From: Pseudovibrio exalbescens DSM 16456
Lineage (GTDB): Bacteria > Pseudomonadota > Alphaproteobacteria > Rhizobiales > Stappiaceae
Direction: 5' to 3'
NCBI RefSeq assembly: GCF_000422785.1
Contig: NZ_AUGS01000018.1
Coordinates: 1 to 64,000 of the forward strand
Length of the DNA stretch: 64,000 nucleotides
The notes below the pieces were generated by a model. That model was given only the letters and a program-made list of their open reading frames with translations. It had not been told where the DNA came from and did no database searches. This document shows positions 7,886 through 16,874 of the stretch, one piece after another. Each line of letters opens with the position of its first letter. The stretch's first letter is position 1. The position numbers and the translations under genes are program-made.

Positions 7886-9091
7886 TTAGCGCACCAGCTT
7901 TCCCACGGCCTTTAAGAGGAACTCATCCTTGTAATGTCCGGCGGCAAACGACAGGCCGACAGGAATGCCTCCCACATCAAGCAGTGGGGCAGAGATTTCG
8001 GGGAATCGGCCAACACCAGAGAACGCCGTTATCGTCATTGTGCGATTATAAAAATCCTGAACCGCCTCAAGAGTGGTCAATGACCCTTTCAAGGGCGCAA
8101 CAACCGGCGTGCTTGGGAAACAGACAACAGTGCCATCCGGCAGCCCTGCGTTGATGTCTTCAAACAACTTTTCGCAAAGCGCCAAACACTTCATCTGCTT
8201 GACACGATCAAAGTTTTTTACGTTGCCATAGGCCATGGAGAACACAAACCCGAGTTCCGGCTTGTGGGCTTCGATCCAGTTCCCAACAACGCTTTCAAAT
8301 TCAATCGTCTGCAGATTGCGCAAGGCGGCCTCATTGCACATGGACAACGGCGCATCATAGCCGACAAGTTCTGCAAAACTGACCGCCTCAAGGGACACAC
8401 CAGAAGCGCCGGAAATGCGCTCCAATGCATTCAACGCCGCATCCGCGACAGGTTTGTCGGCAACATTAAAAGCATCTTGCAGATAAAGAATACGAGATAC
8501 GTCCGGGACAGCTCTTCCTGTGCTTTTCAAAAGAACTTTCGCCGGCCTTTCCAACGCAACCAGTGAATTTGCCAGTACCCCAACCGTGCTCACGCTCGGC
8601 ATAAAGGGCAACACACCCGCCTCGGATATCCGGTGCAACGATGGCCGAAGTCCCCATATGCCGCACAGACTTGCCGGCACCCGCACTGATCCGCCCGAAT
8701 CCGTTCCCAATGAAAAATCGACCAGGCCATTTGCGACAGAGGCCGCGGAACCACTGGAAGACCCACCTGGAATGCGGTCCGGTGCCCTCGCATTTCTTGG
8801 GGTCCCGTAAAAGTGACTTTCACCGTCCAGGCTGTAGGTAAACTCATCTGCAACCACCTTGCCTCGACACGTGGCGCCTTCTGCAAGCAACTGGTCAACA
8901 CATACTGCATTGTAAAGCGGCGCGGGATGCGCGTCGCGCCAGGACGGACTACCAAAAGACGTGGGCCGACCTGCCAAGTCAATGTTGTCCTTGACCGAAA
9001 AACTCAAACCATCAAGCGCACCCGTGGCATATGGGCCGATTTCAAACTGTTCAACAAACGCGCCAGATTCATCCGATGTGGTGCCGGTCAT
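7886..9091 (-). CDS. Amidase signature family hydrolase
   Basis: The 401-residue cytoplasmic amidase starts at 9091 behind GGAGAG. The Ser-cisSer-Lys triad is visible: Lys34 in SVKDNID, the glycine/serine loop GGSSSGSA (109-116) with the cis-Ser at about 111, and the nucleophile Ser135 in GTDSGGSVR. It is shorter than GatA (about 480 residues) and not beside gatB/gatC, so it is more likely a small-amide hydrolase, for example of the AtzF/indoleacetamide type, than part of the tRNA amidotransferase. It probably shares a transcript with the TetR gene upstream. Substrate is unknown. Confidence 0.85.
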   Translation of the reverse strand: MTGTTSDESGAFVEQFEIGPYATGALDGLSFSVKDNIDLAGRPTSFGSPSWRDAHPAPLYNAVCVDQLLAEGATCRGKVVADEFTYSLDGESHFYGTPRNARAPDRIPGGSSSGSAASVANGLVDFSLGTDSGGSVRVPASLCGIWGLRPSLHRISEAGVLPFMPSVSTVGVLANSLVALERPAKVLLKSTGRAVPDVSRILYLQDAFNVADKPVADAALNALERISGASGVSLEAVSFAELVGYDAPLSMCNEAALRNLQTIEFESVVGNWIEAHKPELGFVFSMAYGNVKNFDRVKQMKCLALCEKLFEDINAGLPDGTVVCFPSTPVVAPLKGSLTTLEAVQDFYNRTMTITAFSGVGRFPEISAPLLDVGGIPVGLSFAAGHYKDEFLLKAVGKLVR

Positions 9092-9103
9092 CTAATTCTC
9101 TCC

Positions 9104-9760
9104 TTAAAGGCTTGAAGCCCCCTCAACGAACAAGCGGGTACATTGATCAACCCAGGCGCGAAGTTCCGCGTCATTGGGATGCTTTCGTTGTCCAAACAAT
9201 ACCTGACGACGCATGCCGTCAATCGCATTGCGAATAAAATCCGCGAGAACCAGCGGCTCGCTACATGTTACGGCGCCGGACCGACACAAACGGGCGACAC
9301 GCTGATCAAACGCTTCGGTAAACCGGCGCCCGCTTTCGCGATAACTTTCCAGCAATTCAGGGAACTCCTTATGCTCAACCCAGATCATGTTCGTCACCTT
9401 CAAGGAGGGTTCGCTCAGGGATATCCGCGTGTATGCCATCACGAGAGTGCGCAATCCGTCCCGCCCTCGCCCGTCGCACGAAGGTAAGTCGTCAAACTGT
9501 TGGATGCTGATGTCAATGGCCTGATCCATGGCAAGACGAAACAGTTCCGCCTTGTTTGGCACAATCTTGTACAGGCTTTTTGTGGAGACACCGGCCCGGG
9601 CAACAACGGCCTTGATACTGGTGCGGGCATAGCCATTAGCCATGAACTCTTCCGTGGCTGCGCGGGCGATCAACCGCAGGGTTTCATCCCGGCTGCGCAC
9701 AGGCGGACGTCCAGCTCCGCGAGCCTTTGGCCGTTGCTTGCATTGCTTGTCTCCCGTCAT
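9104..9760 (-). CDS. TetR-family regulator of the adjacent efflux genes
   Basis: From ATG 9760 the protein has 218 residues, with an N-terminal helix-turn-helix (RTSIKAVVARAGVSTKSLYK) and a variable ligand-binding C-terminal domain of the AefR/AcrR-like type. Other ATGs up to 9793 are possible; 9760 is preferred because the residues before it look unlike a TetR N-terminus. The gene is divergent from the HlyD/ABC-2 genes, with a 26-base palindrome (9793-9818) between them, the standard arrangement for local repression of an exporter. It ends 12 bases before the amidase start. Confidence 0.85.
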   Translation of the reverse strand: MTGDKQCKQRPKARGAGRPPVRSRDETLRLIARAATEEFMANGYARTSIKAVVARAGVSTKSLYKIVPNKAELFRLAMDQAIDISIQQFDDLPSCDGRGRDGLRTLVMAYTRISLSEPSLKVTNMIWVEHKEFPELLESYRESGRRFTEAFDQRVARLCRSGAVTCSEPLVLADFIRNAIDGMRRQVLFGQRKHPNDAELRAWVDQCTRLFVEGASSL

Positions 9761-9792
9761 GATCGTGACCATCCCCATCTGCGCGATTGCCA

Positions 9793-9818
9793 ATTAGGAA
9801 AATATATGTTTTCCTAAT
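9793..9818. promoter_or_regulatory. Palindromic operator between TetR and HlyD genes
   Basis: ATTAGGAAAA (9793-9802) and TTTTCCTAAT (9809-9818) are perfect reverse complements around TATATG. The site sits in the divergent promoter region 39 bases before the HlyD start, as expected for binding of the TetR dimer encoded alongside. Confidence 0.75.
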
Positions 9819-9856
9819 ACCAAATTATCTGTTCCCCCAGAAGACTCAACAAAAAC

Positions 9857-10828
9857 ATGCGTAAATTCCTTATCATTGCAATTCTATTGATCGTTGCAAC
9901 CGCTGGCTATGTCGTGTGGTCTGTCGAAAAACCCGCCGGCCTTGTAGTTCAAGGCGAAGTGGAAGCCACACGGGTTGATCTTGCCGCACAAGTAACCGCA
10001 CGGGTTGTCGCAACCCCTGTCAATTTCGGCGAGCGCGTAGAAAAGAACCAGTTGTTGGTCCAACTGGCCAGCCCCCAACTCACAGCAGGGCTTGCCAAAG
10101 CAGAAGCGGCCCTCGCCGTGGCCCGCGCGAACAAGGATCTGGTATTCTCAACCCGGCCGGAAACCATCGCCGCCCGCAAAGCTCAACTGGACAAGGCCAA
10201 GTCAGACGTCATTCTGGCGCGCAAAACCCATGAACGAGTGCTAAAGCTCCGCGACAGCGCGGTAACCTCCGTTCAGTCTCTGGACCGAAGCAGCAACGCC
10301 CTCGACGCTGCATTAAAGGCCCAAGAAGCTGCAGAAGCGCAATTGGAACTAGCCCAGAACGGTAGCAGCAAAGAACAGAAAGCGGTCGCAGTTGCTCAGG
10401 TTCAACAGGCAGAAGCTGCGGTAGCCCGCATAGAAACGGACCTGAAAGAACTGGACGTTTCAGCCCCATTTGCGGGTCAGATCACCGCGCGCATGGCAGA
10501 AATCGGCAAGCTGTTTCCAGCAGGCTCCCCGCTTGTTTCCCTCGTTGATATCGATAATGCGTGGTTCACCTTCAATGTGCGCGAAGACCTTTTGAGCGGG
10601 CTTGAAGTGGGCGAGACGTTGAAAGTGCGCGTTCCAGCACTTGAAAACAGGCTGGTTGACGCAACGGTAACCGCAATCAATGCAGAGGGCACATACGCCA
10701 ACTGGCGCGCCACCAAGGCAACCGGCGATTTTGACCTGCGCACCTTTGAAGTGAGAGCAGAGCCCATAGACCAAACCAAAGGACTGCGTCCGGGCATGAG
10801 CGCACTCATCGACCTTGGTGCGCGGTAA
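9857..10828 (+). CDS. HlyD-type periplasmic adaptor of an efflux system
   Basis: The 323-residue protein has one N-terminal membrane anchor (about 4-21). A biotinyl-lipoyl-like half follows (VVQGEVEATRVDLAAQV), then a long Ala/Gln/Lys-rich coiled-coil hairpin (about 75-190) and a second barrel half (ISAPFAG-like VSAPFAGQITARM, about 203-215). It resembles YbhG/EmrA-type adaptors. It is the first gene of a three-gene unit with two ABC-2 permeases, 12 bases before the next start, and so bridges them to an outer-membrane channel that is not encoded here. Confidence 0.9.
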   Translation: MRKFLIIAILLIVATAGYVVWSVEKPAGLVVQGEVEATRVDLAAQVTARVVATPVNFGERVEKNQLLVQLASPQLTAGLAKAEAALAVARANKDLVFSTRPETIAARKAQLDKAKSDVILARKTHERVLKLRDSAVTSVQSLDRSSNALDAALKAQEAAEAQLELAQNGSSKEQKAVAVAQVQQAEAAVARIETDLKELDVSAPFAGQITARMAEIGKLFPAGSPLVSLVDIDNAWFTFNVREDLLSGLEVGETLKVRVPALENRLVDATVTAINAEGTYANWRATKATGDFDLRTFEVRAEPIDQTKGLRPGMSALIDLGAR

Positions 10829-10840
10829 GGAAAGCGGGCA

Positions 10841-12043
10841 ATGTTCAACGGCCATCTTGCGCCCGGCTTTCGGCGGGTCTTTCGCCGCGAGCTGCGCCAA
10901 ATCTGGGCACGGCCGGCTTTCGCGGCCATGCTGTTGCCCTACCCCTTGCTTCTGTTCATTCTGCTTAGCCTCGTGTTCCGCACCGGCCTGCCAACGGATC
11001 TTCCCATCGCAGTGGTCGACTTGGACAACAGCACCACGTCCCGACAAATCGTTCGCATGGTGGATGCCACATCCGGCGTCAGCATTGGCAATCGGGCCAC
11101 CACCTTGAGCGAGGCAAAAGAAGCGTTGGTGCGTGGTGATGTCTATGCGCTGCTATACTTGCCCCACGATTTCGAGAGCAATCTGTTTCGCGGCTGGCAG
11201 CCAGAGGCGGTCATCTTCACCAACAATCAGTTCCTGACCGCAGCCGGGATCACCGGCCGTGCCATTACCCAGGCGGTCACCACTGCCAGCGCTGGTGTGT
11301 CCATCAAACTCCGGCAAGCACGCGGCACACCACCTGATGAGGCCGCCGTGGCGGTCAATCGCATTCCGGTTCAGCAATCTGCGCTCTTCAATCCGGAACA
11401 GGAATACATCTCGTTTCTGCTCGCGGCCGTCATGCCCACGGTGCTTCAGATTTTCATCAGCTGCAGCATGACGCTCTCTTTCTCCCGCGACCACCACAGT
11501 GTTGCCGGTATGGCGCGGCTGGTTCGATTGGGCCGCTCGGCGCCACGGGCGATCCTTGCCAAGATGTTGCCCTACACCTTCTTCTGGTACCTGATGCTGC
11601 TTATCGCCGATCTCTTGATCTTCGGTTTGTTCGACAGACCATTTCACGGCAGCGTCGCTCTGCATTTCTTCTACGGCCTGATATTCGTCCTCACCAGCCA
11701 GATGTTGGGTGCAGCATTCGGCATCGCAGCGCGGGACTCTGTAGGTGCTCTTGGGGTTGTAGGGTTGCTCACGGCACCGGCCTTCGGCTTTGTGGGGCTC
11801 AGCTATCCTCGGCTCATGATGAACGAGTTCTCGCAGGCGTGGGGCGCCATCATCCCGCTGACACCATACCTTGAACTGCATGTTGATCAGACACTGCGCG
11901 GTACACCCCTTGTCTATTCCCTCCCCACCATCGGCTGGGCGTTGGCGCTGGCTGGCTTTTATGCCTTGCTGATGGCCGTTTTTTTGCGGCGCAGCCTGTC
12001 AGAAGCCCGGTCTGAACGCACACCTCGGGAGGCCCACATATGA
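10841..12043 (+). CDS. ABC-2 type export permease, first subunit
   Basis: The 400-residue inner-membrane protein has one N-terminal membrane span (about 28-47), a periplasmic domain with AVVDLDNSTTSRQIVRMVDA typical of YhhJ/YbhS-like proteins, then five C-terminal spans. Its last bases overlap the start of the second permease (12040). No ATP-binding subunit is encoded in the unit, which is unusual because related exporters carry the ATPase gene between the adaptor and the permeases. Substrate is unknown; organic molecules or drugs are typical. Confidence 0.88.
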   Translation: MFNGHLAPGFRRVFRRELRQIWARPAFAAMLLPYPLLLFILLSLVFRTGLPTDLPIAVVDLDNSTTSRQIVRMVDATSGVSIGNRATTLSEAKEALVRGDVYALLYLPHDFESNLFRGWQPEAVIFTNNQFLTAAGITGRAITQAVTTASAGVSIKLRQARGTPPDEAAVAVNRIPVQQSALFNPEQEYISFLLAAVMPTVLQIFISCSMTLSFSRDHHSVAGMARLVRLGRSAPRAILAKMLPYTFFWYLMLLIADLLIFGLFDRPFHGSVALHFFYGLIFVLTSQMLGAAFGIAARDSVGALGVVGLLTAPAFGFVGLSYPRLMMNEFSQAWGAIIPLTPYLELHVDQTLRGTPLVYSLPTIGWALALAGFYALLMAVFLRRSLSEARSERTPREAHI

Positions 12044-13152
12044 GAGGGTTTGTTCGGGAAGTTCTTGCCACCTTTCAGGGTATTGCGCGCAACCGTGCCG
12101 CCCTTTCCACCATGGTAGCGGCGCTGCTGATTTATTCCGTCTTTTACCCGCAACCGTATCGCGGCGAAGTGGTACGCGAAGTGCCCATGGCCGTCGTGGA
12201 CCAAGACCAGTCCACCATGAGCCGCGACTTCATTCGCCGGGTAGATGTTACAGACTCGGCGCACGTGGCCTACCGGGTGCCCGATATGCTGGCAGCACAG
12301 GATCTGTTTTTCGAACGAAAGATTGACGGCATCGTCGTCATTCCACCTGACTTTGAGCAGAACCTTTTATCCGGTGAGCGTTCACCTGTGGCTTACTACG
12401 GCGATGGCAGCTACTTCCTGCTTTATGGAGCTATGAAAAGCGCCGTGTTGAACGCGGCGCAAACCTTGGGCGCTGAAGTAGAGCTTTCCCGCCTCACGGC
12501 GACCGGTATGGGATACACTGCCGCCCGCTCACTGGTTCAGCCGATTACAATAACCAACATCCGTGTTTTCAATCCGCAGGGGGGCTATGCCAGCTACGTG
12601 GTTCCGGCGGCCTTCATTCTGATCATGCAGCAAACGCTGATGATGGGGATTGGCATGATGCACTCCAGCCAGTCGCGCCAAAAGGGGGGCATCGCACTGG
12701 CAGCGCCAACGGCCTATGTCCTGCTCTATGCCTTCTGGTCCCTGCTTTATCTCGTGATCTTGCCATCCGCCTATGGCATACCTCGCATTGGAGAAGTAAG
12801 TGCCCTGTTTTTGCTTGTGCTGCCGTTCTTGTGTGCTGTCACCGCACTTGGCCATGCAGTTGCGGCACTCATTCCCTGGAAAGAAGGGGTGGTATTCTTC
12901 TTTGTCGTCCTGGGTATGCCGCTGTTTCTGATCTCCGGTATTTCATGGCCGATTGAGGAAATCCCAAGGGCACTGCACCTGCTGACCTTGCTCATACCCT
13001 CAACCAGCGTGATTTCAGGAACGGTACGCATCGACCAGATGGGGGCAGACCTTTCCAGCGTGCTTGACGTTGTCTACATCCAGCTGGCGCTCACCGGCCT
13101 GTACAGCGCCGTCACCTATCTCACCCGCTGGTTGAAAAACGAGGAAATCTGA
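12040..13152 (+). CDS. ABC-2 type export permease, second subunit
   Basis: The 370-residue paralogue of the preceding permease has the same layout: an N-terminal span near residues 20-37, a periplasmic domain beginning EVPMAVVDQDQSTMSRDFIR, then a C-terminal membrane domain with SGISWPIEEIP near 298-308. It starts within the end of the upstream gene (4-base overlap), so the two are translationally coupled and probably form a heterodimer. The ATPase is missing from the locus. Confidence 0.88.
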   Translation: MRGFVREVLATFQGIARNRAALSTMVAALLIYSVFYPQPYRGEVVREVPMAVVDQDQSTMSRDFIRRVDVTDSAHVAYRVPDMLAAQDLFFERKIDGIVVIPPDFEQNLLSGERSPVAYYGDGSYFLLYGAMKSAVLNAAQTLGAEVELSRLTATGMGYTAARSLVQPITITNIRVFNPQGGYASYVVPAAFILIMQQTLMMGIGMMHSSQSRQKGGIALAAPTAYVLLYAFWSLLYLVILPSAYGIPRIGEVSALFLLVLPFLCAVTALGHAVAALIPWKEGVVFFFVVLGMPLFLISGISWPIEEIPRALHLLTLLIPSTSVISGTVRIDQMGADLSSVLDVVYIQLALTGLYSAVTYLTRWLKNEEI

Positions 13153-13208
13153 GAGGACAGTGCAGTGCCTGTCAGCCTTTACGAGCTGGCAGGCACTGCG
13201 ATATCCGC

Positions 13209-14300
13209 TTATACGCCCCACTCGCGCAGCACCTCTTGCGTATGCTCTCCGGGATGTGGTGCCGGTTTGGTTGGTGCATTCGGGACATCACGAAACCGGG
13301 GTGCTGCTGTCGGCTGCACTCCGCCATTCACAGAAATGAAGGTTTCACGGGCTTTGTTATGAGGGTGGTGCGGAGCTTCACTCATGGATAGCACCGGGGC
13401 AAAACACACGTCCGTTCCCTCCATCACTGATGTCCAGTGTTCCCGCGTCTTCTGGCGGAAAATTGCCGCCATCCTCTGCTTCATCAGAGGCCATTTCTTG
13501 GTATCCATCTGGTTGGCAAAGTCCGGATCTCCGGCAAGACCGACCTTTTCCAGCAAAAGCGAATAGAACTGAGGTTCTATCGCGCCAATGGCAATAAACT
13601 CTCCATCGGCACATTCGTAAGTGTCATAAAAGGGCGCAGCTCCATCCAGAAAGTTGGTGCCGCGCTTGTCTTGCCACATACCTGCAGCCATCAGATCGTG
13701 AAACAGCGCGGTTAAAAGTGCGCTGCCGTCGGTCATCGCCGCATCAATCACCTGTCCTTGCCCCGTTTCACGGGCCCGAAGCAAACCAGCTACAAGGCCG
13801 AACGCCAAAAACAACGCTCCACCACCATAATCGCCCACCAGATTAAGTGGCGGCGATGGGGGACTGTCTGGTCGTCCCATGGCATGCAGCGCGCCAGTCA
13901 GCGCAATATAATTCAGGTCATGACCGGCAGCAGACGCCAGTGGTCCGCTCTGCCCCCATCCCGTCATCCGGCCATAAACAAGTGCCGGATTCTGCGCCAA
14001 GGCCACATCCGGTCCAAGGCCCATACGTTCCATCACACCGGGCCGAAAACCTTCAAACAGCGCGTCCGCCTTGCCAATCAAAGCCAGCGCGGTCTCACGG
14101 TCGCCCTCTTTTTTCAAATCAAGTGCCACCGAACGTCGCCCGCGGCCCGTTATGGCCCCCACACCCTGAGGAACCACACCTGGCCGGTCGATCCGTACGA
14201 CATCGGCGCCCATATCTGCCAGCAACATACCGCAGAACGGCCCGGGCCCAATTCCTGCAAACTCCAAAATCCGCAGTCCCGTCAGTGGTCTGTCCATCAT
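13209..14300 (-). CDS. CaiB/BaiF family CoA-transferase (alpha-methylacyl-CoA racemase type)
   Basis: The 363-residue cytoplasmic enzyme opens [20 protein letters not shown], the family N-terminus. A catalytic Asp is expected near residue 150 in the region [18 protein letters not shown]. The sequence [18 protein letters not shown] and its overall length match alpha-methylacyl-CoA racemases, which epimerise 2-methyl-branched acyl-CoAs, better than formyl/succinyl-CoA transferases. It converges on the ABC-2 permease gene. It stands alone here, so its pathway cannot be stated. Confidence 0.85.
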   Translation of the reverse strand: MMDRPLTGLRILEFAGIGPGPFCGMLLADMGADVVRIDRPGVVPQGVGAITGRGRRSVALDLKKEGDRETALALIGKADALFEGFRPGVMERMGLGPDVALAQNPALVYGRMTGWGQSGPLASAAGHDLNYIALTGALHAMGRPDSPPSPPLNLVGDYGGGALFLAFGLVAGLLRARETGQGQVIDAAMTDGSALLTALFHDLMAAGMWQDKRGTNFLDGAAPFYDTYECADGEFIAIGAIEPQFYSLLLEKVGLAGDPDFANQMDTKKWPLMKQRMAAIFRQKTREHWTSVMEGTDVCFAPVLSMSEAPHHPHNKARETFISVNGGVQPTAAPRFRDVPNAPTKPAPHPGEHTQEVLREWGV

Positions 14301-14432
14301 GCCCCCTTGTCACGTCGCCGCCAGACTCATCTGACGCTAGTCACTACAATGGGTAGCAGGACAGCCCTCTACCGTTCTATGGACCAAACGTCGGGCCTTG
14401 CAACAGACTGATGATGACTGAGCCGAGTTGAA

Positions 14433-15653
14433 TCAAATTCCCTTCAGCGTACTTTGCAAGCTGCCTGTCGGGGTCACGATATCATTGATGCGCCATCCTT
14501 TGTCGGTACGGATCAAATCGTAACGCAGGGCGTACCGACTATCGAAGTTGCGGAAAAACACCTCAACCCGTGCCGTATCGCCCTCCACCCGTGCCGGCGC
14601 GATCTTCAGATCCGCCAGCTTGATTTCGTTTCCCGGCACGATTGGATTGAAGAAGAGCCCACGCTCACCGTAGAGCAGCTCTCCTCGCTGCTCGGCATAG
14701 GCAATCAAATCCAGAACACGGCGTGAAAACCAACTGTCCCTCAATGGCGGTTCGAACACATCCACCATCGGCTCGTCTGCATCATACAATGCTTGCAACA
14801 TGCCTGCAGGGTCCAACTCCTGCTCATCTTGAGGCAGAGCGTCTTCTGCGACTACCAAGCGGTCTACCAAGGCCTGATCGATGGCCTCCTGAGCAGGAAG
14901 GTCTTCAAGCTCTCTGTATTTGGCAATAGCCTCACGGGTCATGGGCCCCAACTTGCCGTCGATGGGCCCGAGATCATACCCCAATTTCGTGAGAATGCGC
15001 TGAACCGTGAAAATTTGCAGGATCTCTTCGGTAAATACCGAGTCCGGCGGTGCGGATGGCAAACAAAGTGCCATGTCCTCGTAGGTATTGAGTAGCGGCG
15101 CATGCTTGAATCGACTGTCTGGCCAGCTTACCCGCAACGCAGCAAGGCGCGCGTTCGCACCGCACCCACTCTCACACGCCGCGCCGGTCAACGACCGCAA
15201 AACCGCACCTTCTTCATCCAGCTCGAGTGAAAATCGGCAGCCGAGATCCTCATAGACCCACTGTCCCTCGTCGTTTTGCACCAGATCGCCAATGATGGAA
15301 CAATTACGTCCATCTTCAAACCAGACGTCATAGCCAAAACGGCGTTCGCCAGCGATGTCTTCGCCCAACAAAAACGTGACATCGGTCTCCGTTTTTGGCA
15401 GGCAGTTCTCTTCGTCCCCATCGCGGCACAGTTCGCTGTCTTGTTCAATCACATCAACGGCAAACGTGTCCGCCGTACAAAAGATACCGCCCCGGCTCAC
15501 GCCATCTGTTTCCTGCGGATCGGCTGCGGCTTCGGATGAACGTTCTTGATCTTGCGCCAGCGCTGCGCTCACCATCATTGCTGCCAGTCCGACTGATACC
15601 ACACCGCCGAACAACCACCGTGCACCTGCCATACCGAACCTCGCTCGTGCCAC
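14433..15653 (-). CDS. Periplasmic peptidoglycan-binding-domain protein
   Basis: The 406-residue protein has a signal peptide (hydrophobic core about 14-32, ending ALAQ) and eight or more Cys in the mature N-terminal half, probably disulfide bonded. A PG_binding_1 repeat spans about 213-255 (VQRILTKLGYDLGPIDGKLG). The C-terminal region (about 290-400) resembles DUF3828-type domains, with RYDLIRTDKGWRINDIVTP. The first half (YDVWFEDGRNCSI, LGCRFSLELDEEG) looks like a ligand or inhibitor barrel. It is probably an envelope protein; no specific function is recognised. Confidence 0.6.
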   Translation of the reverse strand: MARARFGMAGARWLFGGVVSVGLAAMMVSAALAQDQERSSEAAADPQETDGVSRGGIFCTADTFAVDVIEQDSELCRDGDEENCLPKTETDVTFLLGEDIAGERRFGYDVWFEDGRNCSIIGDLVQNDEGQWVYEDLGCRFSLELDEEGAVLRSLTGAACESGCGANARLAALRVSWPDSRFKHAPLLNTYEDMALCLPSAPPDSVFTEEILQIFTVQRILTKLGYDLGPIDGKLGPMTREAIAKYRELEDLPAQEAIDQALVDRLVVAEDALPQDEQELDPAGMLQALYDADEPMVDVFEPPLRDSWFSRRVLDLIAYAEQRGELLYGERGLFFNPIVPGNEIKLADLKIAPARVEGDTARVEVFFRNFDSRYALRYDLIRTDKGWRINDIVTPTGSLQSTLKGI

Positions 15654-15827
15654 CGCCCATCCGGTTTCTTATCTGGGGCATAAAACCGCTCAGGGTGCAG
15701 CGTCTCTGTCAATTATCCGGATCATACAAGCAAAAAACCTAACAAGGGGAAAGCCGATAGTTCTCGCGGGTAACACGCTTTGCAAATCCTGAAGGCCGAC
15801 TGGTGCAACAGGCGTGCACATATAAAA

Positions 15828-15855
15828 ACCCCGGCAGACGCAAGGCCACCGGGGT
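15828..15855 (-). terminator. Terminator of the minus-strand SQ operon
   Basis: On the minus strand, ACCCCGG (15855-15849) pairs with CCGGGGT (15834-15828) and is followed by TTTTATA. It lies about 30 bases past the stop of the triosephosphate isomerase gene. Confidence 0.8.
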
Positions 15856-15885
15856 CGCATGTCAAATTGACAGTTTGTTCGCCAA

Positions 15886-16635
15886 TCAGAAGTTCTTGTA
15901 GGCTTCTGCAATACCGAGGAAGTCAGCAGCCTTCAGGCTTGCTCCACCGACAAGCGCGCCATTCACGTTTGGCAGAGCCAGCAGTTCAGAAGCGTTGGTC
16001 GGCTTGACGGACCCACCATAAAGCAGGCGGATCTTTTCGCCATCTTCGCCAAAACGCTCGACCAGGCTCTTGCGCAGTGCCGCATGAACTTCGGCAACGT
16101 CATCAGCCGTAGGTGTCTTGCCTGTCCCAATTGCCCAGATCGGCTCATAAGCCACAACCGTGTTAGCGCTGGTGGTTGCATCCGGCAGGCTCTTGGTAAT
16201 CTGCTCCGTTACAACGGCAATGGTTTCGCCAGCTTCACGCTGTTCAAGGCTCTCACCAATGCAAACAATCGCCACAAGCCCGGCACGCCATGCCGCTTCA
16301 GCCTTGGCAGCCACATCAGCGTCCGTTTCACCGTATCCTTCACGGCGTTCCGAGTGCCCGACAATCACGTACTTGCCACCAACATTGGCAACCATCTCGG
16401 CGGAGATGTCACCCGTGTGTGCACCAGATGCCGCCGCATGGCAGTTCTGAGCACCCACCGGCAGGTTTTCAACTTCGGCAAACTGCGCCAACAAAACAGC
16501 AGGAGGACAAACCAGCATGTCGATCTTTTCGGCAAGTGCTGCGTCATATCCGGCAGCAATCTTGGCGAATTCTTCATAGGACTCCTTGGTCCCGTTCATT
16601 TTCCAGTTACCAGCTACAAGTGGGCGAACAGTCAT
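15886..16635 (-). CDS. tpiA: Triosephosphate isomerase
   Basis: The 249-residue protein starts at 16635; the open frame extends upstream but the conserved N-terminus [15 protein letters not shown] fixes the start. Catalytic residues are Lys12, His94 (VGHSERRE) and Glu164 ([12 protein letters not shown]). It interconverts DHAP and glyceraldehyde 3-phosphate. It sits downstream of the aldolase in the SQ operon, so it probably feeds DHAP from sulfofructose-phosphate cleavage into lower glycolysis. A separate housekeeping copy elsewhere is likely if this replicon is accessory. Confidence 0.95.
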   Translation of the reverse strand: MTVRPLVAGNWKMNGTKESYEEFAKIAAGYDAALAEKIDMLVCPPAVLLAQFAEVENLPVGAQNCHAAASGAHTGDISAEMVANVGGKYVIVGHSERREGYGETDADVAAKAEAAWRAGLVAIVCIGESLEQREAGETIAVVTEQITKSLPDATTSANTVVAYEPIWAIGTGKTPTADDVAEVHAALRKSLVERFGEDGEKIRLLYGGSVKPTNASELLALPNVNGALVGGASLKAADFLGIAEAYKNF

Positions 16636-16844
16636 TCTGGATCTTCTCCTGTAATCAAGGGTCCGGGCTTTCATCCGCAGGCACGGCCCTGCGGGTGATC
16701 TGATGAAACGTAGGCGGCGCCAAGACTATACGCCTTTAGTTTAATCGTTTGAAACGACTGGCGCGAGAATTCTTTCCAATCCTCACGATATCACGCGGCA
16801 TTTCAACTCAGATCTTTCCCGTAGAAGTCGGTTTTGCAAGGAAA

Positions 16845-16865
16845 AGCCCCGGAAGTTCCGGGGCT
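16845..16865 (-). terminator. Stem-loop/terminator after the aldolase gene
   Basis: On the minus strand AGCCCCGGAA pairs with TTCCGGGGCT with a minimal loop and is followed by TTTTCC. It lies just past the aldolase stop, 210 bases before the triosephosphate isomerase start, so it may partly uncouple the two genes. Confidence 0.8.
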
Positions 16866-16874
16866 GAACCAGGC

